Shown here piece after piece: positions 23,368 to 31,959 of a stretch of 51,624 nucleotides of DNA. The stretch comes from Dehalococcoides mccartyi (lineage in GTDB: Bacteria > Chloroflexota > Dehalococcoidia > UBA2979), in NCBI GenBank assembly GCA_945865925.1, contig CAMBFG010000010.1, forward strand, positions 1-51,624, read 5' to 3'. The notes beneath the pieces were generated by a model that was given only the letters and a program-made list of their open reading frames with translations, was not told the origin of the DNA and searched no databases. The position numbers were made by a program, and so were the translations under genes. Positions within the stretch are counted from its first letter, which is position 1; each line of letters opens with the position of its first letter.

Positions 23368-24603
23368 TCACTCCTCAGGCGGGTCCGGCAGGATGTCGAC
23401 GAATACCTCGTTGGAGAGCAGCAGACCGCGCGACGTAAGGCGGAGACGCCCGCCCACAACCTCGAGCAGCCCGAGGCGCGTGTGCTTCGCGATCGCGTCG
23501 GCGAAGGCGGTCTCAGCGCGGACCCCGAAGCGGGTGGCGAACTCGTCGAGGGCGACGCCCTCCATCAGTCGCAGGCCGAGGATCATCGCGTCCGCCTGCT
23601 GAGTCACGTCGTCCGGTGTCTCGCCGCCAGCGATCTGCTGCATGGCGGCGCTGCCCGAGGCCGCGCGCGCCTCGACGGTCGCGTTCACGGCGTCGGTATA
23701 ACGGTTGGGGGCGTCCAGGTTGGCGAAGCGCTGGCCCACGAAGAACGAATGCGCGCCTGCACCAAAGCCGAGGTAGGGCTCCGCGCGCCAGTAGACGAGG
23801 TTGTGGCGGCAGGCCCGACCAGGCTGTGCCCAGTTCGAGATCTCGTATTGCTCATACCCCGCGCGGGCGAGGCGCTCGCGGGTCCACTCGTACTCCTCGG
23901 CCGCGACATCGGGGTCGGGGTCGGGGAGTTGGCCCTTCTGGACGCGGTAGTAGAGGGCGGTGCCTGGCTCGACGGTGAGGGCGTAGCAGGAGAGGTGCTC
24001 GGGGCGGAACTCGATGACTCGCTCCAACGACTCCTGCCACTGTTCCGTGCGCTGCCCGATCAGTCCGAAGATCAGGTCGAGGTTCATGTTGTCGAACCCG
24101 GCGGCGCGGGCATCCTCGACGGCCTGCACCACGCGGTCGGGTGTGTGTTCGCGCTCGAGCAGTTCGAGTTCGTCCTGGCGCATCGACTGCACACCCATCG
24201 AAAGGCGGTTGATCCCGAGGGCGCGCAACCCTTCGAGGTGCTCGCGGGTCAGTTCGGTCGGGTTCGCCTCGAGGGTCCACTCCGCGTCTGGTGCGATGTC
24301 GTACTCGGTACGGACAGCGGCGGTGATCGCGCGCATGTCGTCGAGGGAGGTGAGGCTGGGAGTGCCGCCGCCGAAGAAGACGGTGTCCACGTGGAAGGGG
24401 CGGGCGGCGGGCGCCCAGAGTTCTAGTTCGCGGACGAGGGCAGGGGTGTACTCCGGGACGAGGTGCTCGAGGCCCTCGTAGGAGTTGAAGTCGCAGTAGC
24501 CGCACTTGGAGGAGCAAAAGGGAATGTGGAGGTAGAGCGCCAGCGCCGGCTTGCCGCCCGCCATCCGCGCCGGCTCTCCCACGGGGCTGATCGAGGAGGT
24601 CAT
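23368..24603 (-). CDS. hemW: Radical SAM heme chaperone HemW
   Basis: HemW is a radical-SAM-family protein that binds heme and is thought to deliver it to respiratory enzymes. It is often misnamed oxygen-independent coproporphyrinogen oxidase. It has 411 residues from the ATG at 24603. The cluster motif CSSKCGYCDF gives Cys30, Cys34 and Cys37. Other signatures are FFGGGTPSLTS, TLEANPTELT, INRLSMGVQS, and HNLVYW, which is typical of HemW. An earlier ATG at 24639 is possible, but a TANNNT box sits exactly 6 nt before 24603, favouring that start. It heads the hemW-zinc ribbon-selB run. Confidence 0.92.
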   Translation of the reverse strand: MTSSISPVGEPARMAGGKPALALYLHIPFCSSKCGYCDFNSYEGLEHLVPEYTPALVRELELWAPAARPFHVDTVFFGGGTPSLTSLDDMRAITAAVRTEYDIAPDAEWTLEANPTELTREHLEGLRALGINRLSMGVQSMRQDELELLEREHTPDRVVQAVEDARAAGFDNMNLDLIFGLIGQRTEQWQESLERVIEFRPEHLSCYALTVEPGTALYYRVQKGQLPDPDPDVAAEEYEWTRERLARAGYEQYEISNWAQPGRACRHNLVYWRAEPYLGFGAGAHSFFVGQRFANLDAPNRYTDAVNATVEARAASGSAAMQQIAGGETPDDVTQQADAMILGLRLMEGVALDEFATRFGVRAETAFADAIAKHTRLGLLEVVGGRLRLTSRGLLLSNEVFVDILPDPPEE

Positions 24604-24615
24604 GCGGGGAGCGTA
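24604..24615 (-). promoter_or_regulatory. Candidate leaderless promoter of hemW (TACGCT-N6-ATG)
   Basis: On the minus strand TACGCT (24615-24610) is followed by six bases and the ATG at 24603. It faces a similar element for the divergent gene at 24686, so this 82-bp gap would hold two back-to-back leaderless promoters. Confidence 0.45.
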
Positions 24616-24673
24616 ACAGCCGCCTCCCGCCCGCTCCATCGAGCCCGATCCGGCGAGGCCGGGGCCAGAGGGC

Positions 24674-24685
24674 TACGATTTCTGT
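24674..24685 (+). promoter_or_regulatory. Candidate leaderless promoter of the DUF2157-like gene (TACGAT-N6-GTG)
   Basis: TACGAT (24674-24679) lies exactly six bases before the GTG at 24686. No Shine-Dalgarno sequence is visible, which fits a leaderless mRNA. Confidence 0.5.
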
Positions 24686-25690
24686 GTGGGACACCTCGAC
24701 GAACGCGACCTCCTCGAATCTCTCGACCGCTGGGCCGAGCAGGGCCTCCTGTCCTCAGAGCAGGCCGAGGCGATTGCCGCGCATGAGGGTGCGACCCGCA
24801 GCGCAGTGCCCGATCCGTCCGGGGTCAGCGGTGGGGTGCTCCTCCAGTACGCCGGTTCACTGGTCGCCCTCGGTGCCGTGTTCGGCATCTATTTCACGGT
24901 GCTAGACGACCTCTCCGAGTGGGCGCGCTTCGGCGTGATGGTCGCCGTGGCGGTGGGCTGGACTGCCCTCGCGTGGCTACTCAGCCGAGCGGACGGCGGA
25001 GCGGCTGCGGGGGACGCCCTCGGGTTCGGCGCAGCGGTCCTCTGGTACGCCGCCTCACTCCAGGCGTTCGCCGCCGTCGACTGGCTGGGCGGGGACGCAA
25101 CCCCGGGCCAGATGCGCGTCACCTTCCTCGCGACATCCGCGGTGGGCGCTGCGGCCGGCTATCTGGCCGCGCAACGCATCCCGGCACCCCTCGCTGCGCT
25201 CGGCGTTCCAGTCGCGGTCGTGTGGGGGATGGGCGCCATCGGCTGGTGGGTCGGGAACGCGGACGAGAACGCACCAGGCGTCGCGGGCGCCCAGGTGATG
25301 GTGGTAGTCGGCTTCGTGCTGGCCGCGCTCGCGTTCACTGAGGGCACCCTGCACCTCGATCGCACGGCGCGCACCTGGTGGCAGATCGGCGCGCTCGGCA
25401 CGACCAACGTCGCCGCCGTGGTCCTCGCGATCGGCGAAGGCGGGGCGTACGAAGGCCTGCTGTTCGCCTACGCGGTTGGCCTCGCTGTCGCGGCGATCGC
25501 CGCCCGCCAGCGCGTCGCCGTCGTCTTCGCGGCGATCACGCTCTACGAGTACATCGGGATCGTCGTGTTTCGCACCTTCGAGGGTGCGATGGCGGCGATC
25601 ATCATCCTGGCGCTGATCGGCCTCGGCACCGCCCTTGGCGGGACGGTGGCGCAGCGAGGCGGGTGGCGGCGGTTGCGCCTCGGGCAGTAG
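24686..25690 (+). CDS. Polytopic membrane protein, DUF2157-like
   Basis: This 334-residue protein has a soluble helical N-terminus (LDERDLLESLDRWAEQGLLSSEQAEAI, about 4-30) followed by about nine hydrophobic segments from residue 50 to the end, and a basic tail RRLRLGQ. That plan, with the N-terminal W-x-E-x-G-x-I/L motif, matches DUF2157-type membrane proteins, whose function is unknown. The start is GTG at 24686, six bases after a TACGAT box. It is divergent from hemW and 33 nt before the PPOX gene. Confidence 0.75.
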   Translation: MGHLDERDLLESLDRWAEQGLLSSEQAEAIAAHEGATRSAVPDPSGVSGGVLLQYAGSLVALGAVFGIYFTVLDDLSEWARFGVMVAVAVGWTALAWLLSRADGGAAAGDALGFGAAVLWYAASLQAFAAVDWLGGDATPGQMRVTFLATSAVGAAAGYLAAQRIPAPLAALGVPVAVVWGMGAIGWWVGNADENAPGVAGAQVMVVVGFVLAALAFTEGTLHLDRTARTWWQIGALGTTNVAAVVLAIGEGGAYEGLLFAYAVGLAVAAIAARQRVAVVFAAITLYEYIGIVVFRTFEGAMAAIIILALIGLGTALGGTVAQRGGWRRLRLGQ

Positions 25691-25723
25691 CCTCGCCACC
25701 TCGATGGTTGCGAGGAGGCGGCG

Positions 25724-26131
25724 ATGGAACTCACCGACGAACAGCGGCAGTACCTGGAGGGCCACCAGTTGGCCGTGCTCGGTACCGGGAAGCGCGACGG
25801 CTCCCCGCAGCTGTCGATGATCAACTACCGCTTCGACGGCACCCACATCTTCATCTCGGTGACGAGCGACCGCGCGAAGTGGAAGAACACCCAGCGCCAG
25901 CCGAGGATCGCCCTGCTGATCCCGGATGGCCGCCGCCAACTCGTCATCTATGGGAGCGTCGAGGGGATCCCCGGCGGTCCGGCTCGCGATGCGGCCATCG
26001 CCTCGATCCGCGCGGCGATGGGGAACCCGCTCGCGCCGGACGCTGACATGGCGGCGTTCTCGAAGCAACTGGACGAGGCGAAGCGGGTGGTGCTGAAGAT
26101 CACGCCGGAGCAGGTCTTCGCGAACAATTAG
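25724..26131 (+). CDS. PPOX-class (probably F420-dependent) split-barrel protein
   Basis: This is a 135-residue pyridoxamine-phosphate-oxidase-like split barrel. The N-terminal LAVLGTGKRDGSPQLSMINYRFDGTHIFIS and DRAKWKNTQRQPRIALLI are typical of the PPOX-class F420-dependent family. Substrate and cofactor cannot be fixed by reading; FMN or heme binders share the fold. A GAGGAGG site lies about 8 nt before the ATG. It may be co-transcribed with the upstream membrane protein (33-nt gap). Confidence 0.8.
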   Translation: MELTDEQRQYLEGHQLAVLGTGKRDGSPQLSMINYRFDGTHIFISVTSDRAKWKNTQRQPRIALLIPDGRRQLVIYGSVEGIPGGPARDAAIASIRAAMGNPLAPDADMAAFSKQLDEAKRVVLKITPEQVFANN

Positions 26132-26146
26132 CCGTACCTCGAACCT

Positions 26147-26216
26147 CCCGGCGCGGCGTGCGACACTTCGAGCCAACCGGCTCGGCGCGTCGCCGGGCTG
26201 CGAGCGCGAGGTGTCG
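26147..26216 (+). promoter_or_regulatory. Structured leader upstream of aspS that can hide the ribosome binding site
   Basis: CGACACTTCG (26161-26170) can pair with CGAGGTGTCG (26207-26216) over 10 bp, with one G-U. That stem includes the GAGG (26208-26211) that lies 7 nt before the aspS GTG. Inside are two small hairpins (AGCC/GGCT at 26171-26182 and CGGCG/CGCCG at 26183-26195). A competing 7-bp pairing, CCCGGCG (26147-26153) with CGCCGGG (26191-26197), would disrupt the inner hairpin. This resembles a switchable leader, but GC-rich DNA gives such pairings by chance. Confidence 0.35.
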
Positions 26217-26218
26217 AG

Positions 26219-28066
26219 GTGCTCAAGAGCCACGGATGCGGTGAACTGCGGGCGGAGCACGCTGGCGAGCAGGTGACGCTCGCGGGGTGGGTGCACCGCC
26301 GGCGCGATCACGGCGGCCTGATCTTCATCGACCTGCGCGACTCGACCGGCCTGGTCCAGGTGGTGTTCCACCCAGAGCAGGCACCCGCTGCGGCTGGCGT
26401 CGCTGCCGAGGTGCGCAACGAGTTTGTGCTGCGCCTCACGGGGCAGGTGATGGCACGGCGCGCGGGCACCGAGAACACCGAGCTGCCGACCGGCGCCATC
26501 GAGGTGCTCGCGAGCAGCGCGACCGTCCTCAACACTGCCGAGACGCCGCCGTTCCCGGTCAACCAGGAGACGAACGTCGACGAACTGACGCGGCTCCGCT
26601 ACCGCTACCTCGACCTGCGACGCGAGCGGATGGCGGGGAACCTGCGCCTGCGCCACCGCGTGGTGAAACTGATGCGCGACTTCATGGACGAGCGCGGCTT
26701 CATCGAGGTGGAGACGCCAGTGCTCAACCTGGCGACACCCGAGGGTGCCCGCGACTACCTCGTGCCCAGCCGGGTACACCCGGGGTCGTTCTACGCCTTG
26801 CCGCAGAGCCCGCAGCAGTGGAAGCAGCTGCTGATGGTGGGCGGCGTCGACAAGTACTTCCAGATCGCCCGGTGCTATCGCGACGAAGACCTGCGCGCAG
26901 ACCGGCAGCCGGAGTTCACGCAGCTCGACGTGGAGATGGCGTTCGTCGAAGAGAACGACATCCTCGACCTGACGGAAGCCCTCTACCACCGGCTTGCCGA
27001 GCAAGTCCGGCCGGAATGGACGATCCCCGCGCAGTTCCCTCGCTTCACCTACGGCGAGGTGATGGAGCGCTATGGCTCGGACAAGCCAGACATGCGCTAC
27101 GGCCTCGAACTGTGCGACCTCACGGACCTCGTCCGGACGTCCGAGTTCCGCGTCTTCACCCAGGCCATCGAGGCCGGCGGGCGGATCCGCGGCTTCGCTG
27201 TCCCAGGGGGCGCCGACGTCGCGCGCCGCGGCCTCGATGAGTACGTGGACCTGGCGCGGGCCGCTGGGGCGTCAGGCCTCGTGTGGTTCCAGTTCGCCGG
27301 AGAAGGGCCGCTGGATGGGCTGACCGCGGAGGACGTGAAGTCACCGGCGGCGCGCTTCTTTACACCGGAACAGGCGGCGGGCCTCGGCGAGGCGATGGGG
27401 GCGAAGCGGGGTGACCTGCTGCTAATCGCCGCCGGGCCGGACGCGCTCACCTCGAAAGTGCTCGATGTCCTACGACGGACGGTGGCGGAGCAGCGCGGGC
27501 TGGCCGACGCCTCGACGCTTGCGTTCCTCTTCGTCACGCAGTTCCCGGCGTTCGAGTGGGACGCGGACGAGGAGAAGTGGAGCGCCGTCCACCACCTGTT
27601 CACCTCGCCGTTCACGGACGACCTCGGCATCCTCGAAAGCGACCCGGGCAGCGTCCGCTCGCATGCCTACGACCTCGTTTGCAACGGGCAGGAGATCGGG
27701 TCGGGGTCGATCCGAATCCACTCGCGGGAGGTGCAGCTGGCGGTGCTCCGGACGCTCGGGCTCAGCCTCGAGGAGGCGAAACTGAAGTTCGGCCACATGC
27801 TGGAGGCGTTCTCGTACGGTGCGCCACCCCACGGCGGCATCGCGCCCGGGATCGACCGGACGGTGGCCCTGTTCGCCGGCGAGCGAGACATCCGGGAAGT
27901 CATCGCCTTCCCGAAGACGAAGTCCGCCGGAGACCCCATGACCGGCGCGCCGGCCCCGGTATCCAACCGGCAGTTGCGTGACGTCCACATCCTGCTTTCG
28001 CCGGACGCCGAGGAGGCGCTGGCGGAGCAGCGGGCCGCGGTCCCGGGGGTCGACTCCCCGGCGTAA
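26219..28066 (+). CDS. aspS: Aspartyl-tRNA synthetase, bacterial type
   Basis: AspRS charges tRNA-Asp (or also tRNA-Asn if non-discriminating). It has 615 residues: an N-terminal OB fold with CGELRAEHAGEQVTLAGWVHRRRDHGG, class II motif 1, motif 2 with FALPQSPQQWKQ-like and RCYRDEDLRADRQPEFTQLD, an inserted GAD domain (about 300-420), and motif 3 GGIAPGIDRTVALF. Homologues start with M-L-x2-H-x-CGELR, so the GTG at 26219 is the right start. Specificity for Asp alone is not decided; gatCAB is not in the window. Confidence 0.97.
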   Translation: MLKSHGCGELRAEHAGEQVTLAGWVHRRRDHGGLIFIDLRDSTGLVQVVFHPEQAPAAAGVAAEVRNEFVLRLTGQVMARRAGTENTELPTGAIEVLASSATVLNTAETPPFPVNQETNVDELTRLRYRYLDLRRERMAGNLRLRHRVVKLMRDFMDERGFIEVETPVLNLATPEGARDYLVPSRVHPGSFYALPQSPQQWKQLLMVGGVDKYFQIARCYRDEDLRADRQPEFTQLDVEMAFVEENDILDLTEALYHRLAEQVRPEWTIPAQFPRFTYGEVMERYGSDKPDMRYGLELCDLTDLVRTSEFRVFTQAIEAGGRIRGFAVPGGADVARRGLDEYVDLARAAGASGLVWFQFAGEGPLDGLTAEDVKSPAARFFTPEQAAGLGEAMGAKRGDLLLIAAGPDALTSKVLDVLRRTVAEQRGLADASTLAFLFVTQFPAFEWDADEEKWSAVHHLFTSPFTDDLGILESDPGSVRSHAYDLVCNGQEIGSGSIRIHSREVQLAVLRTLGLSLEEAKLKFGHMLEAFSYGAPPHGGIAPGIDRTVALFAGERDIREVIAFPKTKSAGDPMTGAPAPVSNRQLRDVHILLSPDAEEALAEQRAAVPGVDSPA

Positions 28067-28161
28067 CCACTGGTCTCGCCGCCTGCGATATGCTTCGGGC
28101 GCTCCGCCCCCAGCGAGCGTCGTGCGATGGTGCGTGCCGCCCGCCCGGAAGGCCAGGTTGA

Positions 28162-29802
28162 ATGAGCCAGAACCGACTGCTCGCCGTACTTCTCGGCGTC
28201 CTTGCCGCGCTTGTGCTCGTGGTCGGCGGCCTCTCCGCCGTCCTCCTCCTGGGAGGGAAGAGCGAAGAGGGCGGCGGCACCACGACCTCGGGCGGTGCTG
28301 GCGGCGCCGGTGGTGACGCCAAGGGCGTCCTCCGGATCCCCGGGAGCGACCCCGTGACACTCGACCCGCACATTGCGGGTGACGCCACCTCCGCCGAGTA
28401 CATCGTGGAGATCTACAGCGGCCTCGTCACGATCTCCCCCAAACTCGACATCGAGATGGACCTCGCCGAGAAGGTGGAGATCTCGCAGGACGGGAAGCAG
28501 TACACCTTCACGCTTCGTGCTGACGCGACGTTCCACAGCGGGCGCAAGGTCACGGCGACGGACATCAAGTACTCGATCGAACGAGCCTCCTCGAAGGAAC
28601 TCCAATCGCCGACGGCGATCACCTACCTCGGCGACATCATTGGTGTGCGGGAGCACTTCACGGGCCTCGCCAAGGACGTGAAGGGTGTCGAGGTCATCGA
28701 CGAACGCCACGTGCGCTTCACCATCGACGCGCCGAAGCCGTACTTCCTCGCCAAGTTGACGTACCCAACGGCGTTCGTCGTGGACAAGACCCAGATCGAG
28801 GGCAACCCGCGCAACTGGTCGCGGAAGCCGAACGCTACGGGCCCGTACAAACTGGCGGAGTGGCGCCTGGGTGAGCGGATCGTGCTCGAGGCCAACGCGA
28901 AGTTTTACCTTGGCGCTCCGAAACTGAAGGAGGCGACCTACCTCCTCGCTGGTGGTTCAGCGCTCACGCGGTTCGAGAACAACGAACTCGACGTCGCGAG
29001 CATTTATGTCAACGATATCGACCGGGCGCGTGACACGAAGAGCGACCTCAACAAGGTCTACAAGGCGTGGCCTCAGTTCTCCATCGCCTACATCGCCTTC
29101 AACACCAGTGTCCCGCCGTTCGACGACCCCGCCGTGCGTCGCGCAATGGGGATGGCGATCGACCGGAAGCGCGTGGCGGAGATCACGTTCAAAAACATGC
29201 TCCAGCCGGCGAATGGCATCTTGATGCCGCAGATGCCCGGCTACACCCCCGAAGACAAGACGCTGCCGTACAACCTCGACGCCGCGAAGGCTGAACTCGC
29301 GAAGTCGAAGTACGCCGGGAAGATGCCGCCGATCCAGATCACCGAAGTCGGCGCGGGCGCCGAGGCGGCGATCGACACGCAGGCGTTCCTCGAACTATGG
29401 AAGCAGATCGGGCTGAACATCAGCATCCGGCAGACGGACTTCGCGACGTTCCTGGCGGACCAGGACGCGGGCCGGCTGCAGGCGTTCAACGCGGTCTGGA
29501 TCATGGACTACCCGGACCCGGAAGACATCCTGGACGTGAAGTTCCACTCTGGCTCACCGCTGAACGACGTCGACTACAAGAACCCTGAGGTCGACAAGCT
29601 GCTGGACGCCGCGCGGATCGAGGCGAACCCCGCCCGCCGTCTCGAGATCTACCGGCAGGCCGAGAAGAAGATCCTGGACGATGCTGCCTGGCTCCCGCTG
29701 TACTTCTCCCAGGCGCACGTGGTGGTGAAGGACGGCGTGAAGAACTGGTTCGAGCCACCGATGGTGGTGCCGCGTCTCCGGTTCATCGAGTTGGCGCGAT
29801 AG
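28162..29802 (+). CDS. Peptide/nickel-type ABC transporter substrate-binding protein (SBP family 5)
   Basis: This 546-residue protein binds a solute, usually a peptide, outside the membrane and presents it to the permeases encoded next. The N-terminus is one hydrophobic segment (about 5-31) with no lipobox Cys, then a Gly/Ser/Thr-rich linker. It may be membrane-anchored by an uncleaved segment instead of a lipid. Family 5 features include LDPHIAGDATSAEYIVEIYSGL, FTLRADATFHSGRKVTATDIKYSIER, NATGPYKL, and the FNTSVPPFDDPAVRRAMGMAIDR segment. Substrate cannot be assigned. It lies 44 nt before the first permease. Confidence 0.9.
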   Translation: MSQNRLLAVLLGVLAALVLVVGGLSAVLLLGGKSEEGGGTTTSGGAGGAGGDAKGVLRIPGSDPVTLDPHIAGDATSAEYIVEIYSGLVTISPKLDIEMDLAEKVEISQDGKQYTFTLRADATFHSGRKVTATDIKYSIERASSKELQSPTAITYLGDIIGVREHFTGLAKDVKGVEVIDERHVRFTIDAPKPYFLAKLTYPTAFVVDKTQIEGNPRNWSRKPNATGPYKLAEWRLGERIVLEANAKFYLGAPKLKEATYLLAGGSALTRFENNELDVASIYVNDIDRARDTKSDLNKVYKAWPQFSIAYIAFNTSVPPFDDPAVRRAMGMAIDRKRVAEITFKNMLQPANGILMPQMPGYTPEDKTLPYNLDAAKAELAKSKYAGKMPPIQITEVGAGAEAAIDTQAFLELWKQIGLNISIRQTDFATFLADQDAGRLQAFNAVWIMDYPDPEDILDVKFHSGSPLNDVDYKNPEVDKLLDAARIEANPARRLEIYRQAEKKILDDAAWLPLYFSQAHVVVKDGVKNWFEPPMVVPRLRFIELAR

Positions 29803-29846
29803 GCGGACGGGTCAAGGCAGCGGGCTGCGTGCGGGAGGGGTGACTG

Positions 29847-30830
29847 ATGGGCGCATACGTCGTCCGCCGTCTGCTCTGGCTGCCAGTCGTGTTGTTCTTC
29901 GTCTCCTTCGGGACGTTCACCCTCGCGCGGTTCGGGCCGGGTGACCCGGTCAGCGTGACCGCGGGTCAGGTGCGTGACCCGGAGGTGCTGGCCCAGATCC
30001 GGAGGGACCGCGGACTCGACTCGAATGTCGTCGTCCAGTACATCCGGTGGCTGAAGAAGGCCGTCCAGGGTGACTTCGGAGAGTCCTATCTGCAGAAGGG
30101 CTTCTCGGTCTCCGAGTTGATCTTTCCGCGCATGTGGATCTCCGCCCAACTCGGCATCATCGCGCTCGTCATCGTGTTCGTGATCGGGATACCGATGGGG
30201 CTGCTGGCCGCGAGGTTTGCGGGGTCGTGGATCGACCCGGCGATCATCGGGACGCTGCTGTTCCTGCAGGCGATCCCGGTGCTGGTGATCATCCCGCCGT
30301 TGATCTGGCTGTTCGGGCTCCAACTCAACTGGCTGCCGGTGGGCGGCTGGGACGGGGTGTTCGAGATCTGGTGGATCGCTGGTGTCGTCGCGATCCCGAT
30401 CCCTGACCCGCACCTCTATATTCCGCTGGTCGCGTTCACCCTCCCTGGCTTTGTCTCAGTCGCTCGCCTGGTGCGCGTGAGCGCCCTCGAGGTGAATCTC
30501 GAAGACTTCGTGCGGACAGCACGGTCCAAGGGACTTTCGGAGACGGCGGTGCAGTTCCGGCACGTGCTGCCGAACTCGCTTCTCCCGCTCATCACCGTGG
30601 TCGGCTTCGCGCTCGCCGGGGTGATCGAGGGTGCCCTGTTCGTGGAGACCCTGCTGGGGATCAACGGCATCGGACGGTTCACTTTCGAGGCCGTGGTGAG
30701 CCGTGACTACGACGTGATCCTGGCGACGACGGTGATCTTCTCGGCGGCGTTCGTCCTGATGAACCTGGTCGCGGAGATCGCCTACGGCTTCGTCGACCCG
30801 CGTGTACGCATCGGGGCCTCGCGAGGATGA
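29847..30830 (+). CDS. ABC transporter permease, DppB/OppB family
   Basis: This 327-residue inner-membrane permease has the DppB plan: an N-terminal YVVRRLLWLPVVLFFVSFGTFTL segment, a GDPVSV loop, and six membrane segments. The EAA coupling loop VRTARSKGLSETAVQFRHVLPNSL is near residues 222-245. It forms a heterodimer with the following permease, with which it overlaps by 4 nt (ATGA). No ATP-binding subunit is encoded nearby. Confidence 0.92.
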   Translation: MGAYVVRRLLWLPVVLFFVSFGTFTLARFGPGDPVSVTAGQVRDPEVLAQIRRDRGLDSNVVVQYIRWLKKAVQGDFGESYLQKGFSVSELIFPRMWISAQLGIIALVIVFVIGIPMGLLAARFAGSWIDPAIIGTLLFLQAIPVLVIIPPLIWLFGLQLNWLPVGGWDGVFEIWWIAGVVAIPIPDPHLYIPLVAFTLPGFVSVARLVRVSALEVNLEDFVRTARSKGLSETAVQFRHVLPNSLLPLITVVGFALAGVIEGALFVETLLGINGIGRFTFEAVVSRDYDVILATTVIFSAAFVLMNLVAEIAYGFVDPRVRIGASRG

Positions 30831-31792
30831 CCGCACCCGCCGCCCTTGCGCCTGTCGCTGAGAGTGCGCCCATCAAGGGGACGAGCGAGTGGCGGATCGT
30901 CCTCAGCCGTATGCGCCGGAAGCGCCTGGCACTGATCTCGTTGGTAATCATCTCGATCATCTACGGCGCGGGGGTGCTGGCTCCGGTGCTGGCGCCGTAT
31001 TCCCCGACACAGACAAACCTCGATCGCCCGGTGGAGAAGCCGAGCCGTGACCATCTCTTCGGCACTGACCGGCTGGGCCGTGACGAACTGAGCCGCGCGA
31101 TGTACTCCGCGCGCACGACGCTCATTGTGACGAGCGCGGTCGTCCTGTCGGGCGGGCTGATCATCGGGAACACCCTCGGGCTGCTCGCGGGCTACCGCGG
31201 TGGGTGGGTGGACACGCTGGTCATGCGGGTGGGCGACGTGTTCTCGTCGCTGCCGTCGCTGGTGATGCTGATCCTGATCAACGCAACGCTGGGGCCGCGC
31301 GTGACCGAGTGGACTCGCTGGGTGGAGGACCACACCCCGCTCAGCGGGTTGGTCGCCTCGGGCTTCCCCTCGTACCTCCTCGTGTTCTCGGCGCTCTCAC
31401 TGTTCTTCTGGGTGGGGACGGCGAGGGTGATCCGGGCGCAGGTGCTCCAGTTGCGGGAGCGGGACTACATCATGGCCGCGGAGTCGTTGGGGGCCTCGCC
31501 GGTGCGGGTGATCCTCCAACACCTCCTCCCGAACGTCTCCTTCCTCATCATCCTGTCGCTGTCCGCCACGCTCGGCGGGATCGCGGGCTCCGAGATCGTG
31601 CTGACGTGGTTCGGTGTGGGCGTACAGCCGCCGGCGGCCTCGTTCGGCGCGATGCTGTTCGAGGGCTCTGGGACGCGGACGTTCGCGGCCAGCCCGCACC
31701 TGCTGCTGGTCCCCGGGATCATCATCACGTTGCTCCTCTTCGCCTTCGCCCTGCTGGGCGATGCCCTGAATGACGCCATCCGAGGGCGTTAG
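30827..31792 (+). CDS. ABC transporter permease, DppC/OppC family
   Basis: This 321-residue permease has the DppC N-terminal extension (SEWRIVLSRMRRKRLALISLVI), the family motif DHLFGTDRLGRDELSRAMYSARTTL, and the coupling loop YIMAAESLGASPVRVILQHLLPN. The C-terminal FALLGDALNDAIRGR is typical. It is the last gene of the importer run; the ATPases normally downstream (dppD, dppF) are absent, and tig follows after 167 nt. Confidence 0.92.
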   Translation: MTAPAALAPVAESAPIKGTSEWRIVLSRMRRKRLALISLVIISIIYGAGVLAPVLAPYSPTQTNLDRPVEKPSRDHLFGTDRLGRDELSRAMYSARTTLIVTSAVVLSGGLIIGNTLGLLAGYRGGWVDTLVMRVGDVFSSLPSLVMLILINATLGPRVTEWTRWVEDHTPLSGLVASGFPSYLLVFSALSLFFWVGTARVIRAQVLQLRERDYIMAAESLGASPVRVILQHLLPNVSFLIILSLSATLGGIAGSEIVLTWFGVGVQPPAASFGAMLFEGSGTRTFAASPHLLLVPGIIITLLLFAFALLGDALNDAIRGR

Positions 31793-31850
31793 ACGGGCCG
31801 CCCGAAGCGTGACGCGGGGTTTCCCTGACGGAAGTCTGAATCAGCCTGCG

Positions 31851-31859
31851 TGCTATATT
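31851..31859 (+). promoter_or_regulatory. Extended -10 promoter candidate for tig
   Basis: TGCTATATT gives a near-consensus TATATT (31854-31859) preceded by TG and one base, the extended -10 form that can work without a -35. Transcription would begin near 31866, leaving a leader of about 94 nt before tig. Confidence 0.55.
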
Positions 31860-31909
31860 GGATTCACCGCGAATTGCCCTGCGCGGAGGGGAATCACGCC
31901 CGTCGTGAC

Positions 31910-31948
31910 GGCACTTGAGTGCCCTCGCACGGTGCGACTGAGCGAGGG
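31910..31948 (+). promoter_or_regulatory. tig leader hairpins covering the ribosome binding site
   Basis: GGCACT/AGTGCC (31910-31923) forms a hairpin, and CCCTCGC (31922-31928) pairs with GCGAGGG (31942-31948). The second stem contains the GAGGG that serves the TTG at 31960. The two stems share bases 31922-31923, so they partly exclude each other. A thermosensor or autoregulatory role is possible for a chaperone gene but unproven. Confidence 0.35.
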
Positions 31949-31959
31949 AACGCACGCCG

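Noticed and set aside
23085..24603. Selenocysteine read-through of the hemW UGA stop
   Set aside because: hemW is full length at its stop, and the frame beyond the UGA is Arg/Pro-rich with no conserved features; the next gene has its own site and start.
26132..26218. tRNA gene (including tRNA-Sec) in the aspS leader
   Set aside because: The branched folding is cloverleaf-like, but I see no T-loop or CCA-end signature, and the outer stem overlaps the aspS ribosome binding site.
25055..27004. 649-aa minus-strand ORF across the DUF2157-like, PPOX and aspS genes
   Set aside because: Spans three well-supported plus genes, has low-complexity composition and no domain.
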